DNA from: Trifolium pratense
Lineage: Eukaryota > Streptophyta > Magnoliopsida > Fabales > Fabaceae
Reading direction: 5' to 3'
Assembly (NCBI RefSeq): GCF_020283565.1
Contig: NC_060064.1
Span: 20,790,337 to 20,854,336 of the forward strand
DNA: 64,000 nt
The notes under the pieces were generated by a model. It did no database searches, was not told the DNA's origin, and was given only the letters and a program-made list of their open reading frames with translations. Each line of letters starts with the position of its first letter. Within the stretch, counting starts at the first letter, position 1. Shown one piece after another: positions 34,263-45,650 of this stretch. A program made the translations under genes and the position numbers.

Positions 34263-37140
34263 TCAAAGAGCTTCAATATCGCGCATCTGTCGCATCTGTC
34301 TCTCTAAGACAGCAATGGTCTTTAAGAACATTATCTCGTACTCTTTGAGGGCTATTAACTCCTCCCTCTCCAAAATTATCTTCTCATTAGTCGCTAGATG
34401 AATATATAGTTTTAACTGCAGTTTCACTTGCTTTAGGTGTTGTAACCGCCGTTCCAGGTCAGCCATGACATGCTGGAAGATGCAACAAACTTTTGTTCAT
34501 AACTAATAATAACTATTAAGCCATAAAGGTTGAACAGAATATAATCATATCTAGCACATGCAATGATAAGAAATTTATCAATGTGAGAATACCTCATTAG
34601 AAGAAGGCTGAAGGAATTCAGGAAAAAGGGAAGATGAGAACGGAGCTAGATGGTCGAAGGAGTCGTCAATCCTAAATGCACAGAACATAAATACTAATCA
34701 GTATAAAGTATCACAATTGACAACCAAGCCATTGTTGGTTCACAAATAATGTTCTTGAATACATCAAACATCAATAACAAAAGTCGTTTTATACTACTAG
34801 ATTTGTCAAGTTAGTTTATGAAAAAATAACTTGTTAATATACAATTTTAGTTAGTGAGAACTTATGAATTAACATAAAAACATATTTATTTGCATAACTA
34901 TTTTTCATTCGCTAAAAAATAAGCCACTCCAAATGGTCCCATGATTGATTGGTTATCTAAATACAAGGATAGATTCATATCAAACTCCCAACCAATGGAA
35001 ATGCAATTTTGGGTCCCTTAATTCATCAGAAACAAAATCATATGTGAAACAAAGCCACTTAAATGTTACTTTTATTTTAGTTTCTTTGAAGATTTCCAGT
35101 TGATTTTACTTCTGACTTTTAATCAACAGTTCTGCTCTTCCAGTAGTAGGTAAGCAAATCACATAATCAACTATAAATAGTACTATATATATGTTAGTAT
35201 GAAACTTCGGAAAACAAACTCAATATAAGAACTCACAGAGAGAATTTTGACAAGGACTAGAATTTTTTCAAATAACTTCCAGCATAAGTTGAAATAACCT
35301 CACAGGAATATATTGAAATAAATTTTTAAATGATTTATAAAGACTTTTTGTATGTAAAGTAGAAATTAATTGTAACTATCTCAGTTGCCAAGCTCCTATG
35401 GACTAGATGCTAATTCAAACTGGTGCTATGTGTGATTCGAATTAAGTGCTTAGACACGTACTCCCTCCTGTCAAATTAAGTGAACTTTTGCTTATAATTA
35501 TGGCCAGAGAAAGTATTGTGAAAGTTAGGAGCTAATACGTATTACAAACGTACACTATTCACAAAGATTCTAGCTTCAATTTCATTCATCAACCTTGATT
35601 GACCTTAAAATAAAGTTTTATTTCAAACCAACATTAAATTTCGTTAGTTAGTACAAGCAATCCTATAATTGCCTTAAAAAAACAACTTATTTTGATGTTG
35701 CATATAATAACGTTATTGTGCATGTTCAATTTGATTCTCTGCCCAATTGACCAGTATTTTACCCACTGATTATGAGTTATAACCACAGAGACCTAGGGAA
35801 ATAGAAACAGAAAAAGAAGCAAAAGATGAGTGGACATTTCACCTCGAGCATTCTAGGATGTCAACATCTGCCGATGGCGAGTTCTTGAGCAAAAGGTCCA
35901 GTATTCCATCAGGTATGAGTGAAGATGGTTTGAATCCTGTTTTTAATTCTTTATCAAAGTTGGTAATTTTCGATGCCATGGATAATCCACATGAAAGTGG
36001 CTTCAGCTTTACTTTCAGTGACTTCAAGCTACGCATTAGGGATGCTGATAATAGCTTATCCTTCAAAATATCAGGAACAAAGGAGAGAACCTATGCAATA
36101 AGAGATGACAGTGAATTAGAATCAGTTTAATGCAATTTTAAAATTCAGTTGATTTTTTACATAAGTTAGAAACATAAAAGTATTTTGAAAATAAAATAAA
36201 AATTAAGCCTCAATGTTTACTACTTGTGCAGTGACTTCAAAGCAAGGTCAAGTTAAGCTACCTGCAGCGTACTTGCAGAGACCGTCAATGATTTTATATT
36301 AGGAAGATCAGACAGCCAACTGAGTAGAACCAAAGGAGGCTCCAAGTAATATGCCAACATGTCCGCATCAATGTTTACTTGTTCAACAGAAGAAAGACTA
36401 TTTCCACGGAACTTCTGATAAGGAGTACCCATAAAAGAAAATGTACAAAGACTTGGAGCAGATAGCTCGATTTGGTAAACATCAAAAGAATGATTACGCA
36501 TAGTTAAACTAACTAGCTTCTCACTTGATATGCACAGGATCTGTGCATCCTTCACCGTGCAATTATCAATGATCAAACTATTCAAGCTGTTAAAGGCTGA
36601 AAAGGGCTCAACTAGGCCATCGTCACCAGCACAAAAGGCAAAATTTCCTAGATGCAAGAAGGCCAACGCTGTTAAATTCAGTGATTTAGGAAACAATGTT
36701 CTCCCGTAATTATAACGACCTTTAGGTGAAACTGATAGCTTAAGTGACGTTAAAGTCTGACATGAAGAAATGCAAGGCAGAATGTCACAAATATCACCTT
36801 TGACATCAATTCTTAATCGAAGGAGCTTGACATTGTGGGATAAAACATAATGTGCAACCTTTTTAAGTAAGCCGGACTTAATGCCACCACTACGATCAAA
36901 ATCAATTGTGTGCGGCAAAACTGAGTCATCACGAAGAGACAAAACCCTATACATGAATTTGTCAAAACTCTTCAAAGTAGAAAAATCTGAGTAATGCAAT
37001 ATAAGGGTGGGAATATATTTCCAAATATGCTCCCATCTTTTGGACAAAATGCAAGTTCGAACAGCGTCTTTAGTATTCAAAAATGACAAAATGTGAATGA
37101 GAATGCAATTAGGCAAATCACTCAATTTTGCTTCACTCAT
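34263..37140 (-). CDS. F-box/LRR protein with C-terminal coiled coil, copy A
   Basis: Four exons on the minus strand: 37140-36262, 36090-35843, 34671-34593 and 34472-34263, giving 471 residues. The F-box is at about 5-45 (LSDLPNCILIHILSFLNTKD). LRR-like repeats follow (SLKLSVS, LTALAFLHLGNF, LNSLIIDNCTV) and a KSLKVKLKPLS segment in exon 2. The last exon encodes a charged coiled coil rich in Leu, Lys and Glu. F-box proteins of this type are substrate receptors of SCF ubiquitin ligases binding SKP1/ASK through the F-box; the target is unknown. Copy B (46200-49216) has the same exon phases and differs at about 12 percent of exon 1 residues by eye. The gene looks intact. Confidence 0.88.
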
Positions 37141-37431
37141 TTCAATAACTCTTCTCTTCCTTGCCTTGTGTTGAATCAGAAGTTATTCAGACAAAAACCT
37201 AAGGAAGAAAAAAGGAAAACAAAATGGAACACCAAGGGTAAGTATTGGACATAACAGTAAAGAACATCACAAGACAAACGTTGTACAAGAGTTGTACTAT
37301 GATTTAGTGAGGACAAGAGTTTCAATTTTTGTCTAATCCCTTAATCCCCAATTTGTCCAGTCTCAGGAAGAAAAAAAATTAAAAAATCAAACACATTTAT
37401 GACTAAGTTGGCTTGTCCGGTCTCTAATTTT

Positions 37432-37725
37432 TTAGCAGATCAAATGCACCGAAGGTAAGTGAGAAATTGTACAGCTAGCAAAGTTGTTTTGAATTTGAAC
37501 ATGAAAAACAATTGCGAAAAGAAAACCTAGAAAAAACCAATAAAAGGAAATGAATTTGAGGAATGAGAAATGCCAACGTAACTGAGTTGTGAGTTGTGAT
37601 GATGGTGGAATGGAACGCTCGTTATCGATCGGAGTGAAGAAAATAAATCTCAATTCTTGTTTTGAAGGAAACCAGACGACGGAGTCAGAGAGGCAAGCAG
37701 CGACATTGGGTTAGCTTCTTCATTT
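37432..37725 (-). promoter_or_regulatory. Conserved upstream leader of F-box copy A
   Basis: This non-coding block shares long stretches with the block upstream of copy B (about 49640-49925), for example GGTGGAATGGAACGCTCG on the plus strand. The sequence between it and the start codon is less alike. It probably holds the 5' untranslated region and core promoter. No expression evidence is available. Confidence 0.45.
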
Positions 37726-37811
37726 TATGATTATATATATATTTTGAAAAGTTATTGACTCTATTGAAGTGTAAAATTGTTAGAGGATATTCTCTTATTC
37801 ACTCTAGGCTA

Positions 37812-38135
37812 CGGTGTCCATCATGGACAAATGATCTATTGAATACAAATTTTATAAAATTTATTATTAGATTGAAAGTTTATATCATATAGATTATCCA
37901 TGAAATAATTTAGAAAAATTGAAAATCATTTGATATGTTATTGAGACCCATAAGATTTACGGTATTTAATAAACTATTATTCTTGATGGGTCTCAATGGC
38001 GTATCAAATGATTTTCAATTTTTCTAAATTTTTCTATGGACGATCTATATGATATAAACTTTCGATCCAACGATGGATTTTGTAAAATTTGTATTCGTTA
38101 TAATGTTATTCATGATCGGTCCATCATGGACAACT
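37812..38135. mobile_element. Palindromic MITE, family shared with 43261-43661
   Basis: The two halves are inverted copies: ATCATTTGATATGTTATTGAG in the left arm matches an inverse in the right. The ends carry TCCATCATGGAC on both sides. The centre lies near 37975. Internal motifs (GAAAGTTTATATCATATAGA and ATCATTTGATATG) are shared with the larger palindrome at 43261-43661, so both belong to one superfamily. Confidence 0.75.
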
Positions 38136-38179
38136 TGATGAAGTGGTCCATATTAAAATTTACCTTCTTATTTTGGCTT

Positions 38180-39300
38180 TTACGACTTTGTTCTAGAAAT
38201 ATGATGAGGTGTTAAGTTGTTAGAATGAATGATTTGCAGTAACCAACTTGCACACGATAGTTAGTTCTGATTGGCGCTGAACTTGGTAGGGAAGACCACG
38301 ATTCGATCCCCACAACTACGATCAGGAGGGAGTTTGAACCATTTGATGTTAGAACTGACGCTGAACCAGATTAAAACGAGGGTGAAAGAAAAATAAACAC
38401 TTGCATATATATATTGTATTCATCAGACGAAATTTGATCAAATTATTCTCTTCTACAAACTCTCTCTCTCTCTACCTTTCGATTCCTTATGAACGAGTGG
38501 TATTCTAAACCTTGTTACTCCTGATATTAAATTAGGATATTACCGAATCTTAATCCTTGATATCCAAAAGATTGGTATCGATTGGTATCAGAGCCCTCTT
38601 GGCAACAAGATCCTCATTTCAAAACCATTATTCAGGATTTACAGCACAACAGACAATCTCACCCAAAGTTCTCTTGGATTCGAGAGGAATTGAGACCAGA
38701 GGGAAAATTAGCATGGATTTACAGCATGGATTTTGTTGAGGGGAAATAGGTTATATTTGTGGTGATTGATAGATTCAGCAAATATGCTAATTTCATGGCT
38801 TTAGCTCATCTTTACACTGCAGTGGATGTAGCTCAAGTTTTTTTAGACAACGTCTTTAAGCTCCATGGATTACCAGAGTCCATTACAAGTGATAGAGACC
38901 CAATTTTTCTTATTTCCTTTTGGAATGAATTTTTCAAACTACAAGGTGTAGCTTTAAATAAATCATATGCTTACCATCCTCAATCCGATGGCCATATTGA
39001 GGTGGTCAACAAATGCTTGGAGGCTTATTTGCACTGCACGTGTTCAGACAAACCTACTCAATGGTATAAGTGGTTGTGCTTAGTTGAATGGTAGTACAGT
39101 ATTAATTATCACTCTTCCATTCATACTACTCTATTTGAGATTGTTTATGGGCAACCCCTCCCATTCATTTACCATATTTGCCAGGTTCAACTAGTACTAT
39201 CACTGTGGACAGATCTCTCATGGCTAGAGATGAAACCATTAAGCTTCTTAAGTTTCATTTGTTGTGTGCCCAGAATTGAATGTTTGGCCACATTTTAACC
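38180..39300 (+). mobile_element. Internally deleted Ty3/gypsy retrotransposon remnant
   Basis: A primer binding site TGGTATCAGAGCC at 38582-38594 follows AT-rich LTR-like sequence. Only about 120 bases later the integrase core starts: SMDFVEG, then VVIDRFSKYANF, SDRDPIF and a YHPQSDGHIEVVN block. The D, D and E catalytic positions are visible. Stop codons lie before VIFVVID (near 38748) and after LVEW (39092-39094). Gag, protease, reverse transcriptase and RNase H are missing, so a large internal deletion joined leader and integrase. Confidence 0.82.
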
Positions 39301-40259
39301 GTGCCTATATGGACATGGATCCTCTCCCGTAATTTTTTTTACAGGATGAGGTGAAGTGTCCATCTATACTATTCATTTATTTTATAAGTTTGAAGCTACA
39401 ATGATTAAACACATAGGAAGGGCCTGAATTTCACTCCACAATAATGTTACACGCGAGGATGTCAACCGGTTCATATATAACTCATAAGGTCATAATAATT
39501 TGATTCTTTAGAGCTTTCACCTTGATGTGGACATTCAAGTTGTTGACGATCCTCAATCCTTTTAAACAATCTAAAGGCATAAGTTTGATGCAGAAAAGAA
39601 TATATAATGATTTCGATTGATATACCCCTATGAATTTGAATGAATGATTATTATTGTTAATTTTGTAATAAATAAAAAAGTTGAACACGACTTGTAGTAA
39701 ATACTTCCAATCAACAGAATAACTAAAGTTGTATAACAAGTTGTTATATGACTAATCATTTAAGTAGTGCCATCATTGTAAGCCCTCTAATTAATTACAT
39801 TTTCTAGGGTTCAACATTAACACCCCTCCTAATGCAGACGAACCTTACGTGAATGCTAGAAAGCTAAAGGAACGATTGGATTTAAGTGCATTCATATGCG
39901 TTGAAAAGAAAGTAGCAAATAAAAGGGGAAAGACAGATAAGAAAAGGTGGTGGAGTTGAAAACGCCACACTCCACAAGGGAATGGTAAGATCAAATGTAG
40001 AATCAACCATAAGAGTAAGAGCCTCTTGAGAATATTCAAGTTTGGTCATTCATATTAGGTCTATCAAAATATTAAGTTCCAGTAACTTGGTAGCTTTAGA
40101 TGAAAATACAATTTTGGGCTCCTTAGATCATAAGAAACAAAATCATATGAAATTTCCAGAAAAGAAACATGTAGAACCCAACAACCAATATGTGAAAAAA
40201 AGCCACTTAAATCTTTAGTTTCTTTCAAGATTTTCAGTTGATTTTACTTCGGAGTTTAA

Positions 40260-40659
40260 TCAAAGAGCTTCAAGTTCACGCACCAGTCGCTCTATGACAT
40301 CACTGATCTTTAAGAACATTATCTGATACTCTTTGAGGGTTATTAAATCCTCCCTCTCCCAAATTATCACCTCATTAGTCACTAGATCAGTATATTTTTG
40401 TATCTGCAGATTCACTCCCTTAAGGTGTTGTATCTGCCGTTCCAGGAAATCCTCAACACGCTGGAAGATGCAACAAACTTTTGTTCATAACTAATAATAA
40501 CTATTAAGCCATAAAGGATGAACAGAATATACTCATATCTAGCACATGCAATAATAAGAAATTTAGCAATGTGAGAATACCTCATTAGAAGAAGGCTGAA
40601 GGAATTGAAAAAAAAGCGAAGATGAGAACGGAGCTAGATGGTCGAAGGAGTCGTCAATC
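40260..40659 (-). pseudogene. F-box copy C: last two exons only
   Basis: Exon 3 (40659-40581, 79 bases) and exon 4 (40460-40260, 201 bases) match copies A and B, with intact splice sites and open frames. They encode RIDDSFDHLAPFSSSLF and a coiled coil ending RELEAL. The homologous flanks extend from about 39470 to 41546 and resume briefly at about 43694-43720. Exons 1 and 2, hence the F-box and LRRs, are absent. The insertions at 40884-43661 separate what is left. Confidence 0.82.
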
Positions 40660-40883
40660 CTAGATGCACAGAACATAAATACTAATCAGTATAAAGTATC
40701 ACAAATATTTTTCTTGACAACATCAAACATCAATAACAAAAGTCGTTTTAAACTAATAGATTTGTCAAGGTAGTTTAGGAAAAAATAACTTAATAAGATA
40801 CAATTTTAGTTAGTGAGAACTTATGAATTAACATAAAAACTTATTTGTTTGCATAACTATTTTTCATTCGCTAAAAAATAAGC

Positions 40884-41225
40884 TGATGAAGCTCTAGATC
40901 TCAAATAATGAAAATAAGATTGAAATGGAGAAATATGTAATTGTATTGATTGAAAACATATGAACAATTACACAGTTTATGAAAATGGAGAATGAAAATA
41001 ACAAAGGTAACAAACTAGTAGAGAGAGTCTACTAGCCCCAAAGCACTAAAGTGCCCCAAATCACTAAAAGTGATCCCATTAATTCTATCTGAAATTCTAG
41101 CTAGGTTATTCCTTGTGCATAACAGTCCTTATATAGTGGAGTAAGTCCTCATGCACTCATGCCACCTCATCACACCTTAGTCTTGGGCCAAAGTCAAGGC
41201 TCACTTCACATTCAAGTCTCTATCA
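40884..41225. mobile_element. Solo LTR, 342 bp, with 5-bp target duplication
   Basis: The segment starts TGATGAAG and ends CTCTATCA, LTR-like TG...CA ends. It is flanked by TAAGC at 40879-40883 and 41226-41230. F-box copy A has the empty site (AAAAATAAGCCACTCC near 34914-34929), which proves an insertion. The minus strand contains CTATATAAGGAC, a likely LTR TATA box, so the LTR probably points leftwards. No internal retroelement region remains, as expected after LTR-LTR recombination. Confidence 0.9.
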
Positions 41226-41539
41226 TAAGCCACTCCAAACGGTCCCTTGATTGATTGGTTATCTAAATACAAGGATATATTCATATCAACCTTACAACCA
41301 ATGGAAATGCAGTTTTGGGTCCCTTAATTCATCAGAAACAAAACCATATGTGAATTTTCCAGGAAAAAAAACAGGTAGAACCCAATTACCAATAAGTGAA
41401 CCAAAGCCACTTAAATGTTACTTTTATTTTAGTCTCTTTGAAGAGTTCCAGTTGATTTTACTTCTGACTTTTAATCAACAGTTCGGCTCTTCAAGTAATA
41501 GTTATTGACAAAGCAAATCACATAATCAACTATAAGTAA

Positions 41540-41545
<6 letters not shown>

Positions 41546-41611
<66 letters not shown>
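41546..41611. repeat. TA dinucleotide tract flanking the TIR element
   Basis: A long TA run borders the left end of the TIR element. A similar run (about 43197-43260) borders its right end, and a third follows the palindromic MITE (43662-43683, then GTGTGTGTG). The paralogous copies have only a short TATATAT here. Confidence 0.9.
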
Positions 41612-41615
<4 letters not shown>

Positions 41616-43195
41616 GCTGCTAATTTAGACCCAATTGGGTCTAAATTAGCAAAGTGCACCTTTTCAGTTGGACCAAAATACCCATTCTTTTTAATTAATT
41701 AACCAAATTACCATCAATGGACGCGGATCCAGTGTCGCGCGCGTACCGCAGGACCATGGTTACAGGCCGTTGATTTCCATCAGACAGCCAAGATCTGATC
41801 TCATCAAGACTGTCTGATCAATCAGACAGCCCAGATCATCCGAATCCATCAGATTCCAGCGCGTGCACCACACTGGATTACACCCTGGAGAGAGAAGAAT
41901 CTACTTTTTAAAAGCAGGACACGTGTCGCTGTCTGATTGGCTGGGCGAGATTTTTTTCCATTTAATACTTTGAACTCAATTATTTCGTTGTAAATTAATT
42001 TTTTATTTTTTTTTATACCAAAATTCATAATTTTTTTTTCTCTACAAATAGAGACTTGGTTCGTTTGATTTGGACACAGAAAAAAAAACTCAATTTTTCA
42101 CTACCTTAATCTCATTTTTTGTCTACTAAATATGTTACTTGTGTGTTGTAATTTAACACGCACCACTCAACCAACTCACTGAAACCATTATACCAGGAAA
42201 AACTAATGTTTGCTTCTGAAACCATTTTACTGGTAGAATGGTTGCACATAGTTGTATTCTGAAACCATTTTACTGGTAGAATGGTTTCAATGAGTAATTT
42301 ATTAATTGTGTTTGCTTCTGAAACCATTTATCTGGTACAATGGTTTCAGAGAGTTGTAATCTGAAACCATTTTGCTGGTAGAATGGTTTCAGTAAGTTGA
42401 TTATTAGTTATTTGCTTCTGAAACCATTTAGCTTGTAGAATGGTTGCACATAGTTGTATTCTGAAACCATTTTACTGGTAGAATGGTTTCAGTGAGTAAT
42501 TTATTAATTGTGTTTGCTTCTGAAACCATTTATCTGGTACAATGGTTTCAGAGAGTTGTAATCTGAAACCATTTTGCTGGTAGAATGGTTTCAGTAAGTT
42601 GATTATTAGTTATTTGCTTCTGAAACCATTTAGCTTGTAGAATGGTTTCAGAGATTTGTACTCTGAAACCATTTTCCTGGTAGAATGGTTTCAGTGAGTT
42701 GATGTAAGGTAGTGAAAAATGAGATTAAGGTAGTGAAAAATTGGGTTTTTTTTTTTCTGTGTCCAAATCAAACGAACCAAGTCTCTATTTGTAGAGAAAA
42801 AAAATTATGAATTTTGGTATAAAAAATAAAAAATAAAAAATTAATTTACGACGAAATAATCGAGTTTAAAGTATTAAATGGAAAAAAATTAACGCATCCA
42901 ATAATAGCGTGACACATGGCCTGCCTTTTCAAAAAGTTTTCTCTCTCCGCGTCATCCTTCCACCCACGCGCGCCTGTCGGCGCGTGTGATGCACGCGCGC
43001 GGATTTTGTGCAATCACACGCTGCCACGTGTCCTGGGGGGTGGGAAAAGAAGTTGGGGGCGCGTGTATTGTTGGGTAAATTACAGAAATGCCCCTGTTGC
43101 TCTATTCTTTCAAAAATTAAAAAAATGGATATTTTTGTCCAACTGAAAAGGTGCACCTTGCTAACTTAGACCCAACTGGGTCTAAGTTAACAGCC

Positions 43196-43198
<3 letters not shown>
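41612..43198. mobile_element. 1.6-kb TIR element with a central hairpin array
   Basis: The outer inverted ends are about 70 bp: the left starts GGGGCTGCTAATTTAGACCC and the right ends GGGTCTAAGTTAACAGCCCC. A second, inner inverted repeat of about 150 bp (about 41960-42120 versus 42712-42880) brackets the centre. Between outer and inner arms lie unrelated GC-rich spacers (41700-41950 and 42895-43080). The centre is a tandem hairpin array (42216-42695). No transposase is visible. It is inserted in a TA dinucleotide tract. F-box copies A and B carry the site without it. Confidence 0.85.
42216..42695. repeat. Array of ten palindromic units inside the TIR element
   Basis: Ten copies of a palindrome of the form CTGAAACCATT...AATGGTTTCAG, about 33 bp each, start at 42216, 42259, 42318, 42361, 42418, 42461, 42520, 42563, 42620 and 42663. 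Spacing alternates 43 and 57-59 bases, giving a 100-bp unit and a 202-bp higher-order period. The loop bases vary (TTACTGGTAG, TTGCTGGTAG, TATCTGGTAC), while the stems are conserved. Confidence 0.92.
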
Positions 43199-43260
<62 letters not shown>

Positions 43261-43264
<4 letters not shown>

Positions 43265-43659
43265 TCATGATCCGTTGACACCAACTAGTTTGACACCAAA
43301 TGTTACACCTCTCAATAACGTTTTAACCGATATAAATTTTATAAAATCCACCGTTGGATTGAAAGTTTACATCATATAGATCATTTGTGTAAAATTTCAA
43401 ATAAATCCAAAATCATTTGATATGTTATTGAGATACATCAAAATTAACGGTTTTTGTATTTTTTTAAATGCCGTTAATCTTTATGTGTCTCAATAGCATA
43501 TCAAATGATTTTGGATTTGTCTGAAATTTTACACAAATGATCTATATGATGTAAACTTTCAATCCAACGGTGGATTTTATAAAATTTATATCGGTTAAAA
43601 CGTTATTGAGAGGTGTAACATTTGGTGTCAAACTAGTTGGTGTCAACGGATCCTGACTC

Positions 43660-43661
<2 letters not shown>
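43261..43661. mobile_element. 0.4-kb near-perfect palindromic MITE
   Basis: The left half begins GAGTCATGATCCGTTGACAC and the right half ends GTGTCAACGGATCCTGACTC. The arms of about 190 bp are almost exact inverse copies around a centre near 43462. It is non-coding. It lies beside the 1.6-kb TIR element and shares internal motifs with the palindrome at 37812-38135. Confidence 0.88.
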
Positions 43662-43696
<35 letters not shown>

Positions 43697-43977
43697 TAGT
43701 TTGAAACTTCCAAAAACGCATTTCATATAAACATTGTTAATTTGTTCATTTTTTTCTTTATCATATTTTGATATATGAAGTATAATGTTGAAACTTGAAG
43801 TAGTTATTTTTTACTCTCATTTTAGCTATTTCTTCATCATTTTTGTTACTTAAGTACTATTATTTTTGTGTGTTTAATCTAGAAGTGGTTTATTTGTTGA
43901 GATGATCTTTTATTTAATTTTTTTATTAGGTTAGAATGTGGTTTTTTAATAGGAGTAGTTTTTAGTTTTACATGCTA

Positions 43978-44555
43978 TATATGATTTGCGGAGATTCATG
44001 GAAAAAGAAAATTGGACAGCAACGGCAGTTTGTGCATTCAATGTGGGACAACTTGTGCATAAGAACAATTGGCATGCGATTAAGGCTGATCCGCGCTTTG
44101 CTCCATGGCTCGTTAATTTCATTGCAGATGACCGTAGGAATCGGGCCAAGGCTGATGAAGACATGATGTTTGCAAAGCTTCCAAATGGACGTATGGAGCT
44201 TCAACAAACGGGACTAAATCGGGAAGGGTTGTCTGGGGTGAATCAGCCGAAGAACATTTGGCAACAGATTAAGGTCGATTGTGGTTCAACTCTTAGTCGA
44301 AGGAGTGAAGATGGCATTAAGAATAAGATCAAGGCTGATCTAGAATTTTTTTGGGGTGAACATTTCTGCAAATGACTGTAGGGGGTAAGGTCAATGATGA
44401 AACAGAAAAAATTGAAAATTGGAAAACAAATGAGGCTTTTGCATTGTTCTTGGGGGTCATTAAATATGGGAAGAACAATTGGGATGCCATTAAGGCTGAT
44501 TCGCGCTTTGGTCCGTTGCTTGTTAAACGTGATGCATATTCTTGTAGTCTTTAAG
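43978..44555 (+). pseudogene. Myb/SANT-like repeat gene relic
   Basis: Two frames on the plus strand read ENWTATAVCAFNVGQL then NNWHAIKADPRFAPWL (about 44004-44115), and ENWKTNEAFALFLGV then KNNWDAIKADSRFGP (about 44415-44515). The 19-20 residue Trp spacing and the GKNNWDAI-type motif fit Myb/SANT domains. A frame change at about 44375 and a stop after each part suggest a broken gene, though an intron between them cannot be excluded. A downstream Gly/Lys-rich stretch (ASARGKKKGKG, about 44820-44855) may be its tail. I do not recognise the parent gene. Confidence 0.5.
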
Positions 44556-45397
44556 TATATGCATTTCTTTAGATGTTGTTTTTCTGTTCCTCTCACAAAA
44601 AGGTAGTTATTTATATTTTTTAATTAAAAAAAGAAAAAGAAAAATGTTTTTAAATAAAAATAACTTCCCCCCATGTATCTAGCACGGTAAAAATTGTGTA
44701 TATGAAACTGTACATAAGCTTGGTTCTTTAGATAATTGGAGAAGGATATTGTTGCCAGAGATATAGGCGTGTTAGAACCAGTGCGTGTGCAAGAGGGGAT
44801 GGGGTGAAACTAGTAGTGCCAGTGCAAGAGGCAAGAAGAAGGGGAAGGGGTGCAGTAAATAGTTCGGTTTTAGTTTGACATCCAAAGTTTTATGATGTAA
44901 ATAATGATAACTAGTTTGTATGTTTTTTTATAAACTATAACTGGACAATTAAAATTAGCCATGTGGCAGGCCTTTATCCCGACTATGACGTATGATCCTA
45001 AATGGAAGCTTGGTAGATTTTGTTTTGGTTAGTTAAACACAGAGTGAAGGACTATGCGACCATTTACACACGAAATGACAAAGTTTCTAAAAAAATTGTC
45101 ATTATAACAACATCCACTCATAAGTAGCGGAAGGGTAAAATAGGAAAGGCGTAGGGGCACTAGAAATACATAGGGTGACAAAATTAAATCTCTTGTCAAA
45201 TTAATGCGATAAATCAAAATTTAAATGTCAATTGAACGAAGTGTCAATATTTCAATGTCCAACAATATTCTGATTAGTAAGTAAAAAAAAAAAAAACAAT
45301 ATTTTGATTAGTGTGAAAAAAAAATATTGTTTTTATTTTGACTACAAAAAATAAACAATATTTTTATTAGTATTGCTTTAAATAAATAGAGAAAGTA

Positions 45398-45650
45398 CAA
45401 AATAAATACTCACAATTTTGAGTAAAATAATAAAATAAAATGTAGGCGTGTCCAATCATTGGTTCTTTTTAAAATTAGTCGCTCAAATATACAAAAGCAC
45501 TACTTAATTTTTATTTTTTGTATTTATGAATTTGGTAAAAATATATTGTTTGTTATTTAGAGGTTTAATTTGATTCTTATAAAAATTAATTTATTTGATC
45601 AAAAATTATTTAGAAGATCAATACAACATATATTTTCTTTTTTCTTTATT
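45398..45650. repeat. Left copy of a 250-bp direct repeat flanking F-box copy B
   Basis: It shares long runs (GGTTCTTTTTAAAATTAGTC, TCGCTCAAATATACAAAAGC, AGAAGATCAATACAACATAT) with 52810-53072 in the same orientation. It has no coding sequence. It may mark an old duplication border or be a dispersed repeat. Confidence 0.75.

Noticed and set aside
35858..36130. Plus-strand open frame over F-box exon 2 (also at 47938-48186)
   Set aside because: It is the antisense shadow of a supported exon, conserved only because the exon is.
38557..38739. 60-residue frame at the gypsy remnant
   Set aside because: It reads through the LTR end and primer binding site, which are non-coding.
42216..42695. CRISPR-like array of regularly spaced repeats
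   Set aside because: This is eukaryotic DNA, the spacers are themselves repeated at a 202-base period, and the array is the core of a TIR element. No cas-like gene is present.
42916..43156. Overlapping open frames on both strands
   Set aside because: They lie in a GC-rich spacer of the TIR element and show no domain or signal.
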